Below, piece after piece: positions 24,831-33,691 of a stretch of 64,000 nucleotides of DNA. The translations under genes were made by a program, and so were the position numbers. The stretch is taken from contig NZ_JAKSXY010000059.1 in NCBI RefSeq assembly GCF_022829445.1, positions 62,001-126,000 on the forward strand, written 5' to 3'. The stretch's first letter is position 1. Each line of letters starts with the position of its first letter. This DNA comes from Methylobacterium sp. J-068. Its GTDB lineage: Bacteria; Pseudomonadota; Alphaproteobacteria; Rhizobiales; Beijerinckiaceae. The notes below the pieces were generated by a model that saw only the letters and a list, made by a program, of their open reading frames with translations, ran no database searches and was not told where the DNA came from.

Positions 24831-25895
24831 ATGAGCAGGACCGCACTCGTCGCCGGCGTCAGCGGCATCGTCGGCAACACCCTGGCGCAGCACCTCGTCG
24901 CGGAGGGCTGGTCGGTCGCCGGCCTCGCCCGGCGGCCGCCCGCCGACCTGCCCGGCGTCACGCCGGTATCGGCCGATCTCCTCGACCCGGACGGCTTGGC
25001 GGACGCCCTGGCGGACATCCGCCCCACCCACGTCTTCATCACCACCTGGCTGCGCCAGGCGACGGAGGCCGAGAACATCCGCGTCAACGGCGCGATGGTA
25101 CGCAACCTGCTCGACGCGCTCCGGGCAAACGGCGGCGTGGAGCACGTCGCCCTGGTCACCGGGCTCAAGCACTATCTCGGTCCGTTCGAAGCCTATGGAC
25201 AAGGCACCCTGCCGGCGACGCCGTTCCGCGAGACGCAAGGGCGCCTCGACGTCGAGAACTTCTACTACGCCCAGGAGGACGCGGTCTTCGCGGCGGCCGC
25301 GCGGGACGGCCTCGGTTGGAGCGTGCACCGGCCCCACACCATCATCGGCTACGCCCTCGGCAACGCCATGAACATGGGCGTGACGCTGGCCGTCTACGCC
25401 AGCCTCTGCCGCGAGACCGGGCGGCCCTTCCGCTTCCCCGGCTCGGCCGTGCAGTGGAACGGGCTCACCGACATGACCGACGCGCGCATCCTGGCGCGTC
25501 AGCTCGCCTGGGCCGCCACCACGCCGGCGGCCCGCGACGAGGCCTTCAACATCGTCAACGGCGACGTCTTCCGCTGGAGCTGGATGTGGGGCCGGATCGC
25601 CGAATGGTTCGGCCTGGAGCCGGCCCCGTTCGACGGGACCATCCTGCCCCTGGAGCGGCAGCTGGAGGGGGCCGAGCCGCTCTGGGCCGAACTCGCCGCC
25701 CGGCACGGGCTCCAGGAATCCGATCTCGGGCGCCTCGCCTCGGCCTGGCACACGGACGCGGATCTCGGCCGGCCCATCGAGGTCATCACCGACATGAGCA
25801 AGAGCCGGCGCCTCGGCTTCCTCGACTACCAGGCCACCGACGCGGCGTTCTTCGACCTGTTCGCGCGCCTGCGGGCCGAGCGGGTGATCCCCTGA
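24831..25895 (+). CDS. PRISE-like SDR family NAD(P)-dependent reductase
   Basis: A 354-residue extended short-chain dehydrogenase. The N-terminal nucleotide-binding motif is ALVAGVSGIVGNTLAQHL (about 5-22). Later segments THVFITTWLR, VTGLKHYLGPFE, FYYAQEDAVF, WSVHRPHTIIGY and FNIVNGDVFRWSWMW are typical of the PRISE group (progesterone 5-beta-reductase/iridoid-synthase-like). That group reduces enones with NADPH and uses an atypical YxxxK site; here the FYYAQED segment occupies that region. The start at 24831 has GGAG 6 bases upstream; a start at 24819 would swallow that site. It is probably cytoplasmic. The neighbouring HxlR remnant suggests it was once induced by a reactive electrophile. 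The substrate is unknown. Confidence 0.82.
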   Translation: MSRTALVAGVSGIVGNTLAQHLVAEGWSVAGLARRPPADLPGVTPVSADLLDPDGLADALADIRPTHVFITTWLRQATEAENIRVNGAMVRNLLDALRANGGVEHVALVTGLKHYLGPFEAYGQGTLPATPFRETQGRLDVENFYYAQEDAVFAAAARDGLGWSVHRPHTIIGYALGNAMNMGVTLAVYASLCRETGRPFRFPGSAVQWNGLTDMTDARILARQLAWAATTPAARDEAFNIVNGDVFRWSWMWGRIAEWFGLEPAPFDGTILPLERQLEGAEPLWAELAARHGLQESDLGRLASAWHTDADLGRPIEVITDMSKSRRLGFLDYQATDAAFFDLFARLRAERVIP

Positions 25896-25977
25896 GCGCC
25901 ACGGACACCCATCGGGTTGGCGGCCCGGCCGTTCTTCTGCATCATCGCCGAACCCTGCCGCACGAGGCCCCGATCCG

Positions 25978-27597
25978 ATGACGCCGTTCGACTGGACCGC
26001 CGGCTATCCCATGGTGCGGATGCCGATCTTCGGGCGCAACATGGTCTCCACCTCGCACGCGCTCGCCGCGCAGGCCGGCATCCGCATGATCTGGCGGGGC
26101 GGCAACGCGGTGGATGCGGCCATCGCCACGGCGGCCGCCAAGACCATCACCGAACCCTGCAGCAACGGCCTCGGCTCGGACGCCTTCTGCATCCTCTGGG
26201 ACGGCCGGCAACTGCACGGGCTCAACGCCTCGGGCGGCGCGCCGGCGGCCTGGAACCCAGACTACTTCCGCCGCAAGTATGGGGAGGCCGAGCGCCCGCC
26301 CATGCGCGGCTGGGATTCGGTGACCGTGCCCGGCGCGGTCGCGGCCTGGGTCGCCCTGAGCGAGCGCTTCGGCCGGCTGCCCTTCGCGGACCTCCTCGAA
26401 CCCGCGATCGAGATCGCCGAGCGCGGCTACCTCGCCCCGGTGGTGGTCCAGCAGAAATGGGCTGCCGCCGCGCAGGTGGAGGCGCTCACCCGCCAGCCCG
26501 GCTTCGCCGAGACCTTTCTGCCCCATGGCCGCGCGCCGCATGTGGGCGAGCGCGTCACCCTGCCGGGGATCGCGCGGGCGTTGCGGGCCATCGGCGAGAC
26601 CGGGGGCCGGGCCTTCTACGAGGGCGAGATCGCGCACAGCATGGCACGGCACGCCGCCGCCCATGGCGGCGCGATGACGGTGGCCGATCTGGCCGCCTTC
26701 CGCCCCGAATGGGTGACGCCGACGGCCAAGGATTACCGCGGCCACACGCTGCACGAGATCCCGCCCAACGGCCAGGGCATCGCGGCGCAGGTCGCGCTCG
26801 GCATCCTGGAGCATTTCGACCTCGCCGGGCTGCCCGTCGACGGCCCGGAGGCGCAGCACCTGCAGATCGAGGCGATGAAGCTCGCCTTCGCCGACACCTA
26901 CGCCTACGTCGCCGATCCGCGCGGCATGGCGGTGACGCCGGAGGCGATGCTCGATCCGGCCTATCTCGCGGGCCGCGCCAAGCTGATCGACCGGCGACGC
27001 GCCCAGGTCTTCGGCGCGGGCAACCCCGTGCGCGGCGGCACGGTCTACCTCACCACGGCGGACGAATCCGGCATGATGGTGAGTTTCATCCAGTCGAACT
27101 TCATGGGCTTCGGCTCCGGCGTGGTCGTGCCCGAATGGGGCCTGTCGCTCCAGAACCGGGGCTACGGCTTCGTGCTCGACGCGGAGAGCCCCAACGTGGT
27201 GGCGCCCGGCAAGCGCCCGTTCCACACCATCATCCCGGGCTTCCTGACGAAGGACGGCGCGCCGGTGATGAGCTTCGGGGTGATGGGCGGCAACATGCAG
27301 CCGCAGGGCCACGTGCAGACGCTGGTGCGCATGCTCGACCACGGCCAGAACCCGCAGGCGGCCTGCGACGCGCCGCGCTGGCGCTTCAACGAGGGGCTCG
27401 CGATCAACGCCGAATCCGCGATGCCGGCGGCGACGCTCCAGGGCCTCGTCGCGCGCGGCCACCGGGTCGACGTGATCCAGGACAGCTACCAGGATTTCGG
27501 CGCCGGCCAGTTCATCTGGCGCATGGGCGACCCCGGCATCGAGGGCTATGTCGGCGCCAGCGATCCTCGGCGCGACGGTCAGGTGTCGGTGTGGTGA
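25978..27597 (+). CDS. Gamma-glutamyltransferase-like Ntn hydrolase, first paralog
   Basis: A 539-residue member of the gamma-glutamyltransferase (GGT) family, which cleaves itself and uses the new N-terminal threonine to attack gamma-glutamyl bonds, as in glutathione. GGNAVDAAIATAAA lies at about 41-54. The region RGGTVYLTTADESG aligns T355 with the autocleavage threonine of E. coli GGT, followed by FGSGVVVPEWGLSLQNRG. There is no signal peptide, unlike E. coli GGT, so the enzyme is probably cytoplasmic. That fits the bacterial GGT-like group annotated as acylases or gamma-glutamyltranspeptidases of uncertain substrate. It lies 82 bp after the SDR gene on the same strand. A second family member is at 35670. 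The pair flanks a peptide-type ABC importer. Confidence 0.88.
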   Translation: MTPFDWTAGYPMVRMPIFGRNMVSTSHALAAQAGIRMIWRGGNAVDAAIATAAAKTITEPCSNGLGSDAFCILWDGRQLHGLNASGGAPAAWNPDYFRRKYGEAERPPMRGWDSVTVPGAVAAWVALSERFGRLPFADLLEPAIEIAERGYLAPVVVQQKWAAAAQVEALTRQPGFAETFLPHGRAPHVGERVTLPGIARALRAIGETGGRAFYEGEIAHSMARHAAAHGGAMTVADLAAFRPEWVTPTAKDYRGHTLHEIPPNGQGIAAQVALGILEHFDLAGLPVDGPEAQHLQIEAMKLAFADTYAYVADPRGMAVTPEAMLDPAYLAGRAKLIDRRRAQVFGAGNPVRGGTVYLTTADESGMMVSFIQSNFMGFGSGVVVPEWGLSLQNRGYGFVLDAESPNVVAPGKRPFHTIIPGFLTKDGAPVMSFGVMGGNMQPQGHVQTLVRMLDHGQNPQAACDAPRWRFNEGLAINAESAMPAATLQGLVARGHRVDVIQDSYQDFGAGQFIWRMGDPGIEGYVGASDPRRDGQVSVW

Positions 27598-27681
27598 GAT
27601 GTGCGGGTGGGATTTACGGGTGATGGAAATCTGACGGTCGGCACGTGCTCGTGAGGTCAGCGTCGGGTGGGGGAGCGAACT

Positions 27682-28686
27682 CTAACTCTTAACTTCAGAG
27701 CAGACGTTTCGCCTCCAGCGGCTAGGGGTGATGCCGGTCCATTCCAGAAACGCTCGGGTGAAGTGCGAGGCATCCGCATAGCCGAGCTCGAATGCGATCT
27801 GTCCGATGGGGAGCTTGTTTCCTGCGAGCAGAGTCTTGGCGCGACGAGTCAGGACGCGATGCTGAATGTCGACGTAGCGTGTCCCGGCATCGTCCAACCG
27901 ACGCTGCAAGGTTCGGCGGGAGATGCCAAGACGGCGGGCGATCCCGTCGATCGAGGGACGGGCTTCGTCCAAACCAAGCTCGATGAGGTGTGCAACGCAG
28001 GCTGGCAGGTCGTCGCCGATCGGGTCTTTTTCAGTCGCACCCGCGTCGATCGGGTCGTGGCGGTTCGGGTTCAGAGCATCGAGGTAATAGGCCGGAAAAA
28101 TCAGGCCGGCCCGCGAGTCCAAGACGAGATCCGAGCCTAACAACCCTTCGGTTTCGGCGCGTCCGGGCAGGTGTGCGCCGGTCACGACTGCCCGGCTCGG
28201 ACGCCATGTCGGTCCAAGGAAATGACGGACCGTGCCGAGCAGGTAGCCGAGCGCCAGGATCTCGTTCGCCTGACGACCGCTCGCGATCCGCTCAGCAACG
28301 GCGTAGCCGTAGAAGGCATCGGTTCCTTGCCGACGCACACCCGTCCAGGTCGCGGTCTGAAGCAGAAGCGGGGTCACGATTTCGACTCGGGCGAGGGCTT
28401 CCCCGAGCGTCGCGGCGGAACGGACCTGCACGCCGATCGGCCCGAGGCTGGCGATGCTGGTACGGGTCGAAAGCCGTGCCGGCAGTGAAGGGTCGGCGAT
28501 CTCGCGAACCGCGGCCTCGATCAGCCGGAGTTGGTCGCGCAACAGGATCAGCCGGTCCGGCGCATCGAGGAGCGTGAGTGGTATCTCGGCGCGGCCGAAC
28601 ACCCGGGTCAGCGAACCACCGGCAGCCGACACCGCGTCCGCTATCGGCCCCATCGTCCGTGCTCGTGTCAGACCGTGTCCCAGCAT
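27682..28686 (-). CDS. AraC-family transcriptional regulator
   Basis: A 334-residue AraC regulator. The N-terminal two thirds resemble the arabinose-binding-like domain of the OruR/ArgR/FtrA-type group (LILLRDQLRLIEAAVREI, ASLGPIGVQVRSAATLGEAL). The C-terminal about 100 residues hold the two helix-turn-helix units: SIDGIARRLGISRRTLQRRLDDAG, and LPIGQIAFELGYADASHFTRAF with the WTGITPSRWR end. The start at 28686 is chosen because GGGAG lies 7 bases upstream; a start 25 codons earlier is also open. It is divergent from the cupin gene at 28852 and converges on the first GGT gene, so the cupin gene is the most likely target. Local GC is slightly lower than in the neighbours, suggesting possible acquisition. 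Confidence 0.88.
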   Translation of the reverse strand: MLGHGLTRARTMGPIADAVSAAGGSLTRVFGRAEIPLTLLDAPDRLILLRDQLRLIEAAVREIADPSLPARLSTRTSIASLGPIGVQVRSAATLGEALARVEIVTPLLLQTATWTGVRRQGTDAFYGYAVAERIASGRQANEILALGYLLGTVRHFLGPTWRPSRAVVTGAHLPGRAETEGLLGSDLVLDSRAGLIFPAYYLDALNPNRHDPIDAGATEKDPIGDDLPACVAHLIELGLDEARPSIDGIARRLGISRRTLQRRLDDAGTRYVDIQHRVLTRRAKTLLAGNKLPIGQIAFELGYADASHFTRAFLEWTGITPSRWRRNVCSEVKS

Positions 28687-28851
28687 GCGTGTCTCCCGCC
28701 ACAAGGGTCGAGGCGTTGGCACCAAATGGCAAGTGCGCGGGGTGGCACCGGCGTAGGTCAAGCGCTGCCGACAGGCGCTGGCGATCTTCGTGAGTGCGGC
28801 TCACGCGCAGCGCCGACGCTGCGAACGGCTGGAACGCCACAGGAGGACGCC

Positions 28852-29295
28852 ATGGCAACGCTCCCATTCGACGACCGCAACATCACGTGGCGAACCGTCG
28901 AAGGCTTCGAACACGCCGCCTATCACATCCTGAACATCGACGAGGAAGCACGGATCGTCGACCTCCTCTTCAAGTTCGCGGCGAATGAGCGGATCGCCCT
29001 GCATCGGCACGGCGCAGCCTATCGGACGCTCGTTCTGCAGGGTGAGTTGCGGATTTACCGGCCCGACGGGACGCTGAAGGAGGTCCGCGCGGTCGGCAGC
29101 TACGTCGCGGGACAGGCTGGCGGCGAGTCCCATACCGAGGGCGGCGGCGATCAGGACGTGATCGTCTACTTCACCAACCGCGACATCGACGGGGCAGTCT
29201 ACGAGCTTCTCGATGAGAGCCAAACTGTCGTCGCGACCTTCGGCATCCCCGAGTTTAAGGCGCTTTACGAGGCGCAGGTAGCGGCCTCCCTGTGA
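28852..29295 (+). CDS. Cupin-domain protein (ChrR-like)
   Basis: A 147-residue single cupin. After an N-terminal block (MATLPFDDRNITWRTVEGFE) come FAANERIALHRHGAAYRTLVLQGEL split around the HRH metal pair, RIYRPDGTLKEV and GSYVAGQAGGESHTEGGG. The second histidine plus glutamate (ESHTEG) completes a typical cupin metal site. The sequence recalls the cupin part of ChrR anti-sigma factors, but it lacks the zinc-binding N-terminal domain, so a stand-alone sensor or small-molecule enzyme is more likely. AGGAGGA at 28841-28847 is a strong ribosome site. It is divergent from the AraC gene, with a short hairpin-like repeat GTGAG/CTCAC at about 28790-28804 between them. Confidence 0.75.
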   Translation: MATLPFDDRNITWRTVEGFEHAAYHILNIDEEARIVDLLFKFAANERIALHRHGAAYRTLVLQGELRIYRPDGTLKEVRAVGSYVAGQAGGESHTEGGGDQDVIVYFTNRDIDGAVYELLDESQTVVATFGIPEFKALYEAQVAASL

Positions 29296-29335
29296 CGCCA
29301 GAGGCCATCACCGCATGCGAAAACGCTGGAGCCCG

Positions 29336-29884
29336 ATGAAGCAGATGGCTATGTTAAGACACCTCCCGTGGAGCAAGCGCCTCGCCAGTGTCGGTGCCGG
29401 ACTTCTACTTGCCGCGCTCGCCAGCACACGGATCTTCAGAGCGGAAACTCCCCTGACCCCGCTGGCGGTGCTACCGATCAAGTTGCTCGACACATCGGGT
29501 GAGCCGACCGATCAAGCGTCTCAACATGCCAAGCGGCTGTCGAGCTTAGCACAGGATCTCGCGACCGATCTGACCCGGCTCGGTCTGTATCGGGCATCGG
29601 CTCTATCGGCCGATCGGCTGCGACGGGATTGTCCCTCCGAAGAAGTCCCCTGTCTGCTGAGGTCTGCGCAAGCGCATGGGGCAGATTTGATCTTCGTGGG
29701 CGTTGTCCACAAGAGCAGCACCCTAATCATGCAGCTCTGGGCGCGCCTAGTGGATGCCCGCACCGGCCAGGACATCTACTCCCGCGACCTCAACTTCCGT
29801 GGCGATACGGATGAGGCATGGCGGCGAGCCGAGTTGTTCCTCATCGACCAAATTCGCGACGAGGCACCGCAATTGCGTCGGTAG
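29336..29884 (+). CDS. DUF3280/DUF2380-like predicted secreted protein
   Basis: A 182-residue protein with an N-terminal hydrophobic segment (LASVGAGLLLAALAS) that would act as a signal peptide or anchor. The mature part reads LAVLPIKLLDTSGEPTDQ, LAQDLATDLTRLGLYR, CPSEEVPCLLRSAQAHGADLI and GVVHKSSTLIMQLWARLVD. This is characteristic of a secreted family named DUF3280 (older DUF2380), which looks like the TolB-N-type fold used for additive regulatory or transport proteins. Two cysteines are placed for a disulfide. The start at 29336 has GGAG just upstream; an in-frame ATG at 29315 is also possible. In other genomes such genes lie next to quinoprotein or methanol-oxidation genes; here the only close neighbour is the cupin gene. 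The function is unknown. Confidence 0.65.
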   Translation: MKQMAMLRHLPWSKRLASVGAGLLLAALASTRIFRAETPLTPLAVLPIKLLDTSGEPTDQASQHAKRLSSLAQDLATDLTRLGLYRASALSADRLRRDCPSEEVPCLLRSAQAHGADLIFVGVVHKSSTLIMQLWARLVDARTGQDIYSRDLNFRGDTDEAWRRAELFLIDQIRDEAPQLRR

Positions 29885-30287
29885 CGATTATATGAAAATC
29901 CTGACAGCCTGAAGATTCTACAACCGATCATGCGCCGAGTTTTCTCCTCCCGACTGTAGACATCCCGCGCGAATACGCAGGTGTGCCCGCTGACCGCAAC
30001 ACCCTGGGAAGCAAACGGTCTTCAAACCACCTGCCCCGGCCGTGAGGCTACATCAATGAAGTAGCCCTGAAGCAGACGCTCGCGAATTCGGCAACGGGTC
30101 GTGGGCCGACAGCACCAAGCATCAACCTCCACCACAAGGAAAATCTGCCGACAACCCCGGCCATTGCCAAGCCCCACCCTGGCACGGATAATGTATGCAC
30201 TTTTGGACGTGCCGACCGGATCGAACCCGCCGCCCGTCTCACGCGGCGACGCCGATCCGGACAGGTCCCCGACCCGAAGGACACTCG
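29885..30287. other. 403-bp intergenic region before the ABC importer operon
   Basis: No gene is supported. The first half is unremarkable, with a few A/T-rich stretches just after the DUF3280-like stop. The promoter listed at 30164-30192 is the main signal. A TGGCACG at 30180-30186 in the same place resembles the -24 half of a sigma-54 promoter, but the -12 half is imperfect. Confidence 0.5.
30164..30192 (+). promoter_or_regulatory. Candidate promoter of the ABC importer/GGT operon
   Basis: TTGCCA (30164-30169) and GATAAT (30187-30192) are separated by 17 bases, a good sigma-70 arrangement about 95 bp before the binding-protein start. It overlaps TGGCACG-N4-ATGT (30180-30194), which has the -24 but not the full -12 of a sigma-54 promoter. 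Confidence 0.45.
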
Positions 30288-31793
30288 ATGCTGCGTCTGT
30301 TCGCTGCCGGCCTCGTTGCCGGCGCCGTCTCGCTGTCGCCCGTTCGCGCCCAGACCGCGCAAGCCCAGACCCTGCGCTTCGGCCTGATGGAGGACCCGGA
30401 CGCCCTCGACCCGACCCTGGCGCGCACCTTCACCAGCCGCATGGTCTTCGCCGCGATGTGCGACAAGCTCGTGGATATCGGCCCCGACCTGAAGCCGGTG
30501 CCGCAGCTCGCCACCAGTTGGAGCCTCTCGGAGGATGAGAAGACGCTCACCATGACCCTGCGGCCGGGCGTGCTGTTCCACGACGGCGAGAAGCTCGACG
30601 CGGCTGCGGCCAAGTACAGCATCGAGCGGCACCTGAAGCTTCCCGGCTCGCAGCGGCGCGGCGAGATCGCGCCGATCGACCGGGTCGAGGTCGTCGACGA
30701 CCTGACCTTCAAGATCGTCCTCAAGACGCCGTTCGCGCCGCTGATGGCGCAGTTCACCGACCGGGCCGGGATGATGGTGTCGCCGAAGGCCGCCGAGCGC
30801 CTGGGCGACAAGTTCTCCACGGCGCCCGTCTGCGCCGGCCCGTTCAAGTTCGTCGAGCGGGTGCCCCAGGACCGGATCGTGCTCGAGCGCTTCGACGATT
30901 ACTGGAACAAGGATGCGATCCACCTCAAGCGCATCGAGTTCCGGCCCATCCCCGACGGCACCGTGCGGCTGACCAACCTGCGCGCCGGCCAGCTCGACCT
31001 GCTGGAGCGGCTGACCCCCACCGACCTGCCGCAGGTGACGCGCGACCCGAAGCTGAAGGTCGGCTCGACCATCGAGCTCGGCTTCCAGTCCATCGTCTTC
31101 AACCCCAACAAGGCGGGCTCGGCGGTCGCCGACCCGCGCGTGCGCGCCGCCTTCGATCTGGCCATCGACCGCAACGCCCTGAACCAGGTCGTCTTCAGCG
31201 GCGAGTTCCTGCCCGGCAACCAGTGGGTCTCGCCCAAACATCCGGCCTACGTGAAGGAGTATCCGATCGGAAAGCGAGACGTGGCCAAGGCGAAGGCTCT
31301 GCTGGCGGAGGCCGGGGTGACGAAACCGGTGATCAACCTCACGGTCTATGCCAACAACGAGGCGCCGCAGGTGGGGCAGGTGATCCAGGCGATGACCCGC
31401 GAGGCCGGCTTCGACGTGAAGCTCCAGGCCACCGACTTCACCACGGCACTGGATGCCGCCGACAAGGGCACCTTCGAGGCCTACCTCTATTCCTGGAGCG
31501 GGCGGCCCGACCCGGACGGCAACACCTTCAGCTTCCTCGCCTGCAAGACGCCGCTGAACTACGCCCGCTACTGCGACCCGGAGGCCGACGCGGCGCTCGG
31601 CGCCGAGCGCGCCACGGTCGACCCCAACCAGCGCGCCCAGGCCTGGAAGCGCCTCGCCGACCGGGTGATGGCCGACAGGCCGCTGATCTACCTGTTCCAC
31701 CGCAAGCTGTTCTGGGCCTACACCACGAAGCTCACCGGCTTCACGCCCTATCCCGACGGTCTCGTGCGCTTCAACGGTCTCAAGCTGAACTGA
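30288..31793 (+). CDS. ABC transporter substrate-binding protein, peptide/glutathione type (family 5)
   Basis: A 501-residue extracytoplasmic solute-binding protein of the DppA/OppA/GsiB family. The start at 30288 has GAAGGA 7 bases upstream and gives a signal peptide (MLRLFAAGLVAGAVSLSPVRA, cleavage before QTAQ). Characteristic motifs are LRFGLMEDPDALDPTLA, PVPQLATSWSLSEDEKTLTM, LRPGVLFHDGEKLDAAAAKYSIER and FVERVPQDRIVLERFDDYW. It would capture short peptides or glutathione-like compounds in the periplasm and pass them to the permeases encoded next. The operon ends in a gamma-glutamyltransferase-like gene, which favours gamma-glutamyl compounds as the ligand; that is inference. The frame extends upstream without a signal peptide. 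Confidence 0.9.
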   Translation: MLRLFAAGLVAGAVSLSPVRAQTAQAQTLRFGLMEDPDALDPTLARTFTSRMVFAAMCDKLVDIGPDLKPVPQLATSWSLSEDEKTLTMTLRPGVLFHDGEKLDAAAAKYSIERHLKLPGSQRRGEIAPIDRVEVVDDLTFKIVLKTPFAPLMAQFTDRAGMMVSPKAAERLGDKFSTAPVCAGPFKFVERVPQDRIVLERFDDYWNKDAIHLKRIEFRPIPDGTVRLTNLRAGQLDLLERLTPTDLPQVTRDPKLKVGSTIELGFQSIVFNPNKAGSAVADPRVRAAFDLAIDRNALNQVVFSGEFLPGNQWVSPKHPAYVKEYPIGKRDVAKAKALLAEAGVTKPVINLTVYANNEAPQVGQVIQAMTREAGFDVKLQATDFTTALDAADKGTFEAYLYSWSGRPDPDGNTFSFLACKTPLNYARYCDPEADAALGAERATVDPNQRAQAWKRLADRVMADRPLIYLFHRKLFWAYTTKLTGFTPYPDGLVRFNGLKLN

Positions 31794-31809
31794 AGGGGGA
31801 GGCCGGCCG

Positions 31810-32754
31810 ATGCTGCGCTTCCTCGTCCAGCGCCTCGCGCTCGCGGTCCCCACCCTGGTGATCGCCTCGATGATCATCTTCACCCTGCAGCAATTGCTGC
31901 CAGGCGACACCGCCACAGCCCTGTCGGGGGAGGAGCGCGACCCCGAGGTCATCGCCTTCATCCGGCAGAAGTACCACCTCGATCAGCCCCTGCCCGTGCG
32001 CTACGCCCTCTGGGCCGGCGGCGTGCTGCGGGGCGATCTCGGCGAGTCGATCCGCCTGCAGAAGCCGGTCCTCGACCTCGTGGTCGAGAAGCTGCCCGTC
32101 ACCCTCGAACTCGCCTGCCTCGCCATGCTGGTGGCGCTCGTCATCGGCGTGCCGATGGGCATCCTCTCGGCGGTCAAGCGCGGCACCGCCGCTGACACCC
32201 TCGCCAACGGGATCGCGCTCTGGGGCCTGTCGGTGCCGAATTTCTGGCTCGGCATCCTGATGATCCTGCTGTTCTCGGTGCATCTCGGCTGGCTGCCGGC
32301 CTCCGGCTACGTCTCGCCCTTCGAGAGCCTGTCCGAGAACCTGCGCTCCATGGCAATGCCGGCCTTCGTGCTCGGCAACGCCATCGCGGCGGTGATGATG
32401 CGCCACACCCGCGCGGCGATGCTCGGCGTGCTGGGCTCGGACTACGTCCGCACCGCGCGGGCCAAGGGCGTCTCGCCGTTGCGGCTCGTCCTGCGCCACG
32501 CGCTGCCCAACGCCGCGATCCCCATCATCACCCTCGGCGCCCTCGAATTCGGGCAGTTGCTCTCGGGCGCCGTGCTCACCGAGCAGGTGTTCTCGGTGCC
32601 GGGCTTCGGCAAGCTGATGGTCGATGCGGTGTTCAACCGCGACTACGCCACGGTGCAGGGCGTCGTGATCTGCACGGCCACCACCTACGTCCTTCTCAAC
32701 CTCGCGGCCGATCTCCTCGCCGCCTTCGTCAACCCGAAACTGAGGCGCGCGTGA
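31810..32754 (+). CDS. ABC transporter permease, DppB/GsiC type
   Basis: A 314-residue inner-membrane permease of the peptide/nickel family. It begins MLRFLVQRLALAVPTLVIAS, the usual first membrane helix. It has DTATALSGEERDPEVIAFIRQ, and GLSVPNFWLGILMILLFSV in the middle. The EAA coupling loop reads YVRTARAKGVSPLRLVLRHALPNA in two adjoining segments. About six membrane helices are apparent. It pairs with the next permease. It starts 16 bp after the binding-protein gene, and its stop overlaps the next start (GTGA at 32751-32754), so the two permeases are translationally coupled. Confidence 0.92.
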   Translation: MLRFLVQRLALAVPTLVIASMIIFTLQQLLPGDTATALSGEERDPEVIAFIRQKYHLDQPLPVRYALWAGGVLRGDLGESIRLQKPVLDLVVEKLPVTLELACLAMLVALVIGVPMGILSAVKRGTAADTLANGIALWGLSVPNFWLGILMILLFSVHLGWLPASGYVSPFESLSENLRSMAMPAFVLGNAIAAVMMRHTRAAMLGVLGSDYVRTARAKGVSPLRLVLRHALPNAAIPIITLGALEFGQLLSGAVLTEQVFSVPGFGKLMVDAVFNRDYATVQGVVICTATTYVLLNLAADLLAAFVNPKLRRA

Positions 32755-33689
32755 GTCACGTCGGCAGCCCCCGGCCGGGCGTCATCGGGGCCGGCACCGG
32801 GCTTCCACCCGCGACGGGGCTCGCCCCCGCCACGCCGCCGCGCGCCGAGCCCGGCCCGTTCCGCGCGTTCTGGAACCGCCTCACCGCGCGCCGCTCGGCC
32901 ATAGTCGGCCTCGTCATCGTGGTGGCGCTGATCCTGATGGCGGTCTTCGCCGACTGGATCGCGCCCTACGACCCCATCGCCACCGACTGGGGCGCGATCC
33001 GCTCGAGCCCGGACTGGGCGCATCCCTTCGGCACCGACGAGGTCGGGCACGACGTGCTCTCGCGCATCGTCTTCGGGGCGCGCGCCTCGCTGGGGGCGGG
33101 CCTGACCTCGGTGGCGCTGGCGGTGGCGCTCGGCCTGCCGTTCGGGCTGATCGCGGGCTATGCCGGCGGCATCCTCGACATGCTGATCATGCGCCTCACC
33201 GACGCGCTGCTGGCGATCCCGTTCCTCATCCTCGCCATCGCGCTCGCGGCCTTCCTCGGCCCGAGCCTGACCAACGCCATGGTGGCGATCGGCCTCTCGG
33301 CGACCTCGACCTTCGTGCGCCTCACCCGCGCGCAGGTGCAGGCGGTGGCGGCGGAGGAATTCATCGAGGCCGCCCGCGCCGTCGGCAACCCGCCCTGGCG
33401 GATCGCGCTGCGCCACATCCTGCCCAACATCGTGCCGGCGATCCTGGTCCAGGCGACGCTGACCATCGCGGCCGCGATCATCGCGGAGGCCAGCCTGTCC
33501 TTCCTCGGCCTGGGGCAGCAGCCGCCCGAGCCGTCCTGGGGCTCGATGCTGAACGTCGCCAAGAACTTCCTCGAACAGGCGCCCTGGATGGCGATCTGGC
33601 CCGGCGCCTCGATCTTCCTCGCGGTCCTGGCCTTCAACCTCCTCGGCGACGGCCTGCGCGACGCCCTCGACCCCCGGCAGAGGACCTGA
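32751..33689 (+). CDS. ABC transporter permease, DppC/GsiD type
   Basis: A 312-residue second permease of the same importer, starting with GTG that overlaps the previous stop. An N-terminal proline-rich cytoplasmic tail (about residues 1-40) precedes the first helix (AIVGLVIVVALILMAVFADW). Family motifs are HPFGTDEVGHDVLSRIVFGAR, LGLPFGLIAGYAGG, and the EAA loop EEFIEAARAVGNPPWRIALRH followed by LPNIVPAILVQ. About six helices. DppC-type permeases carry a longer N-terminus than DppB types, which fits. The next gene, for the first ATPase, starts 2 bp later. Confidence 0.92.
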   Translation: MSHVGSPRPGVIGAGTGLPPATGLAPATPPRAEPGPFRAFWNRLTARRSAIVGLVIVVALILMAVFADWIAPYDPIATDWGAIRSSPDWAHPFGTDEVGHDVLSRIVFGARASLGAGLTSVALAVALGLPFGLIAGYAGGILDMLIMRLTDALLAIPFLILAIALAAFLGPSLTNAMVAIGLSATSTFVRLTRAQVQAVAAEEFIEAARAVGNPPWRIALRHILPNIVPAILVQATLTIAAAIIAEASLSFLGLGQQPPEPSWGSMLNVAKNFLEQAPWMAIWPGASIFLAVLAFNLLGDGLRDALDPRQRT

Positions 33690-33691
33690 CC

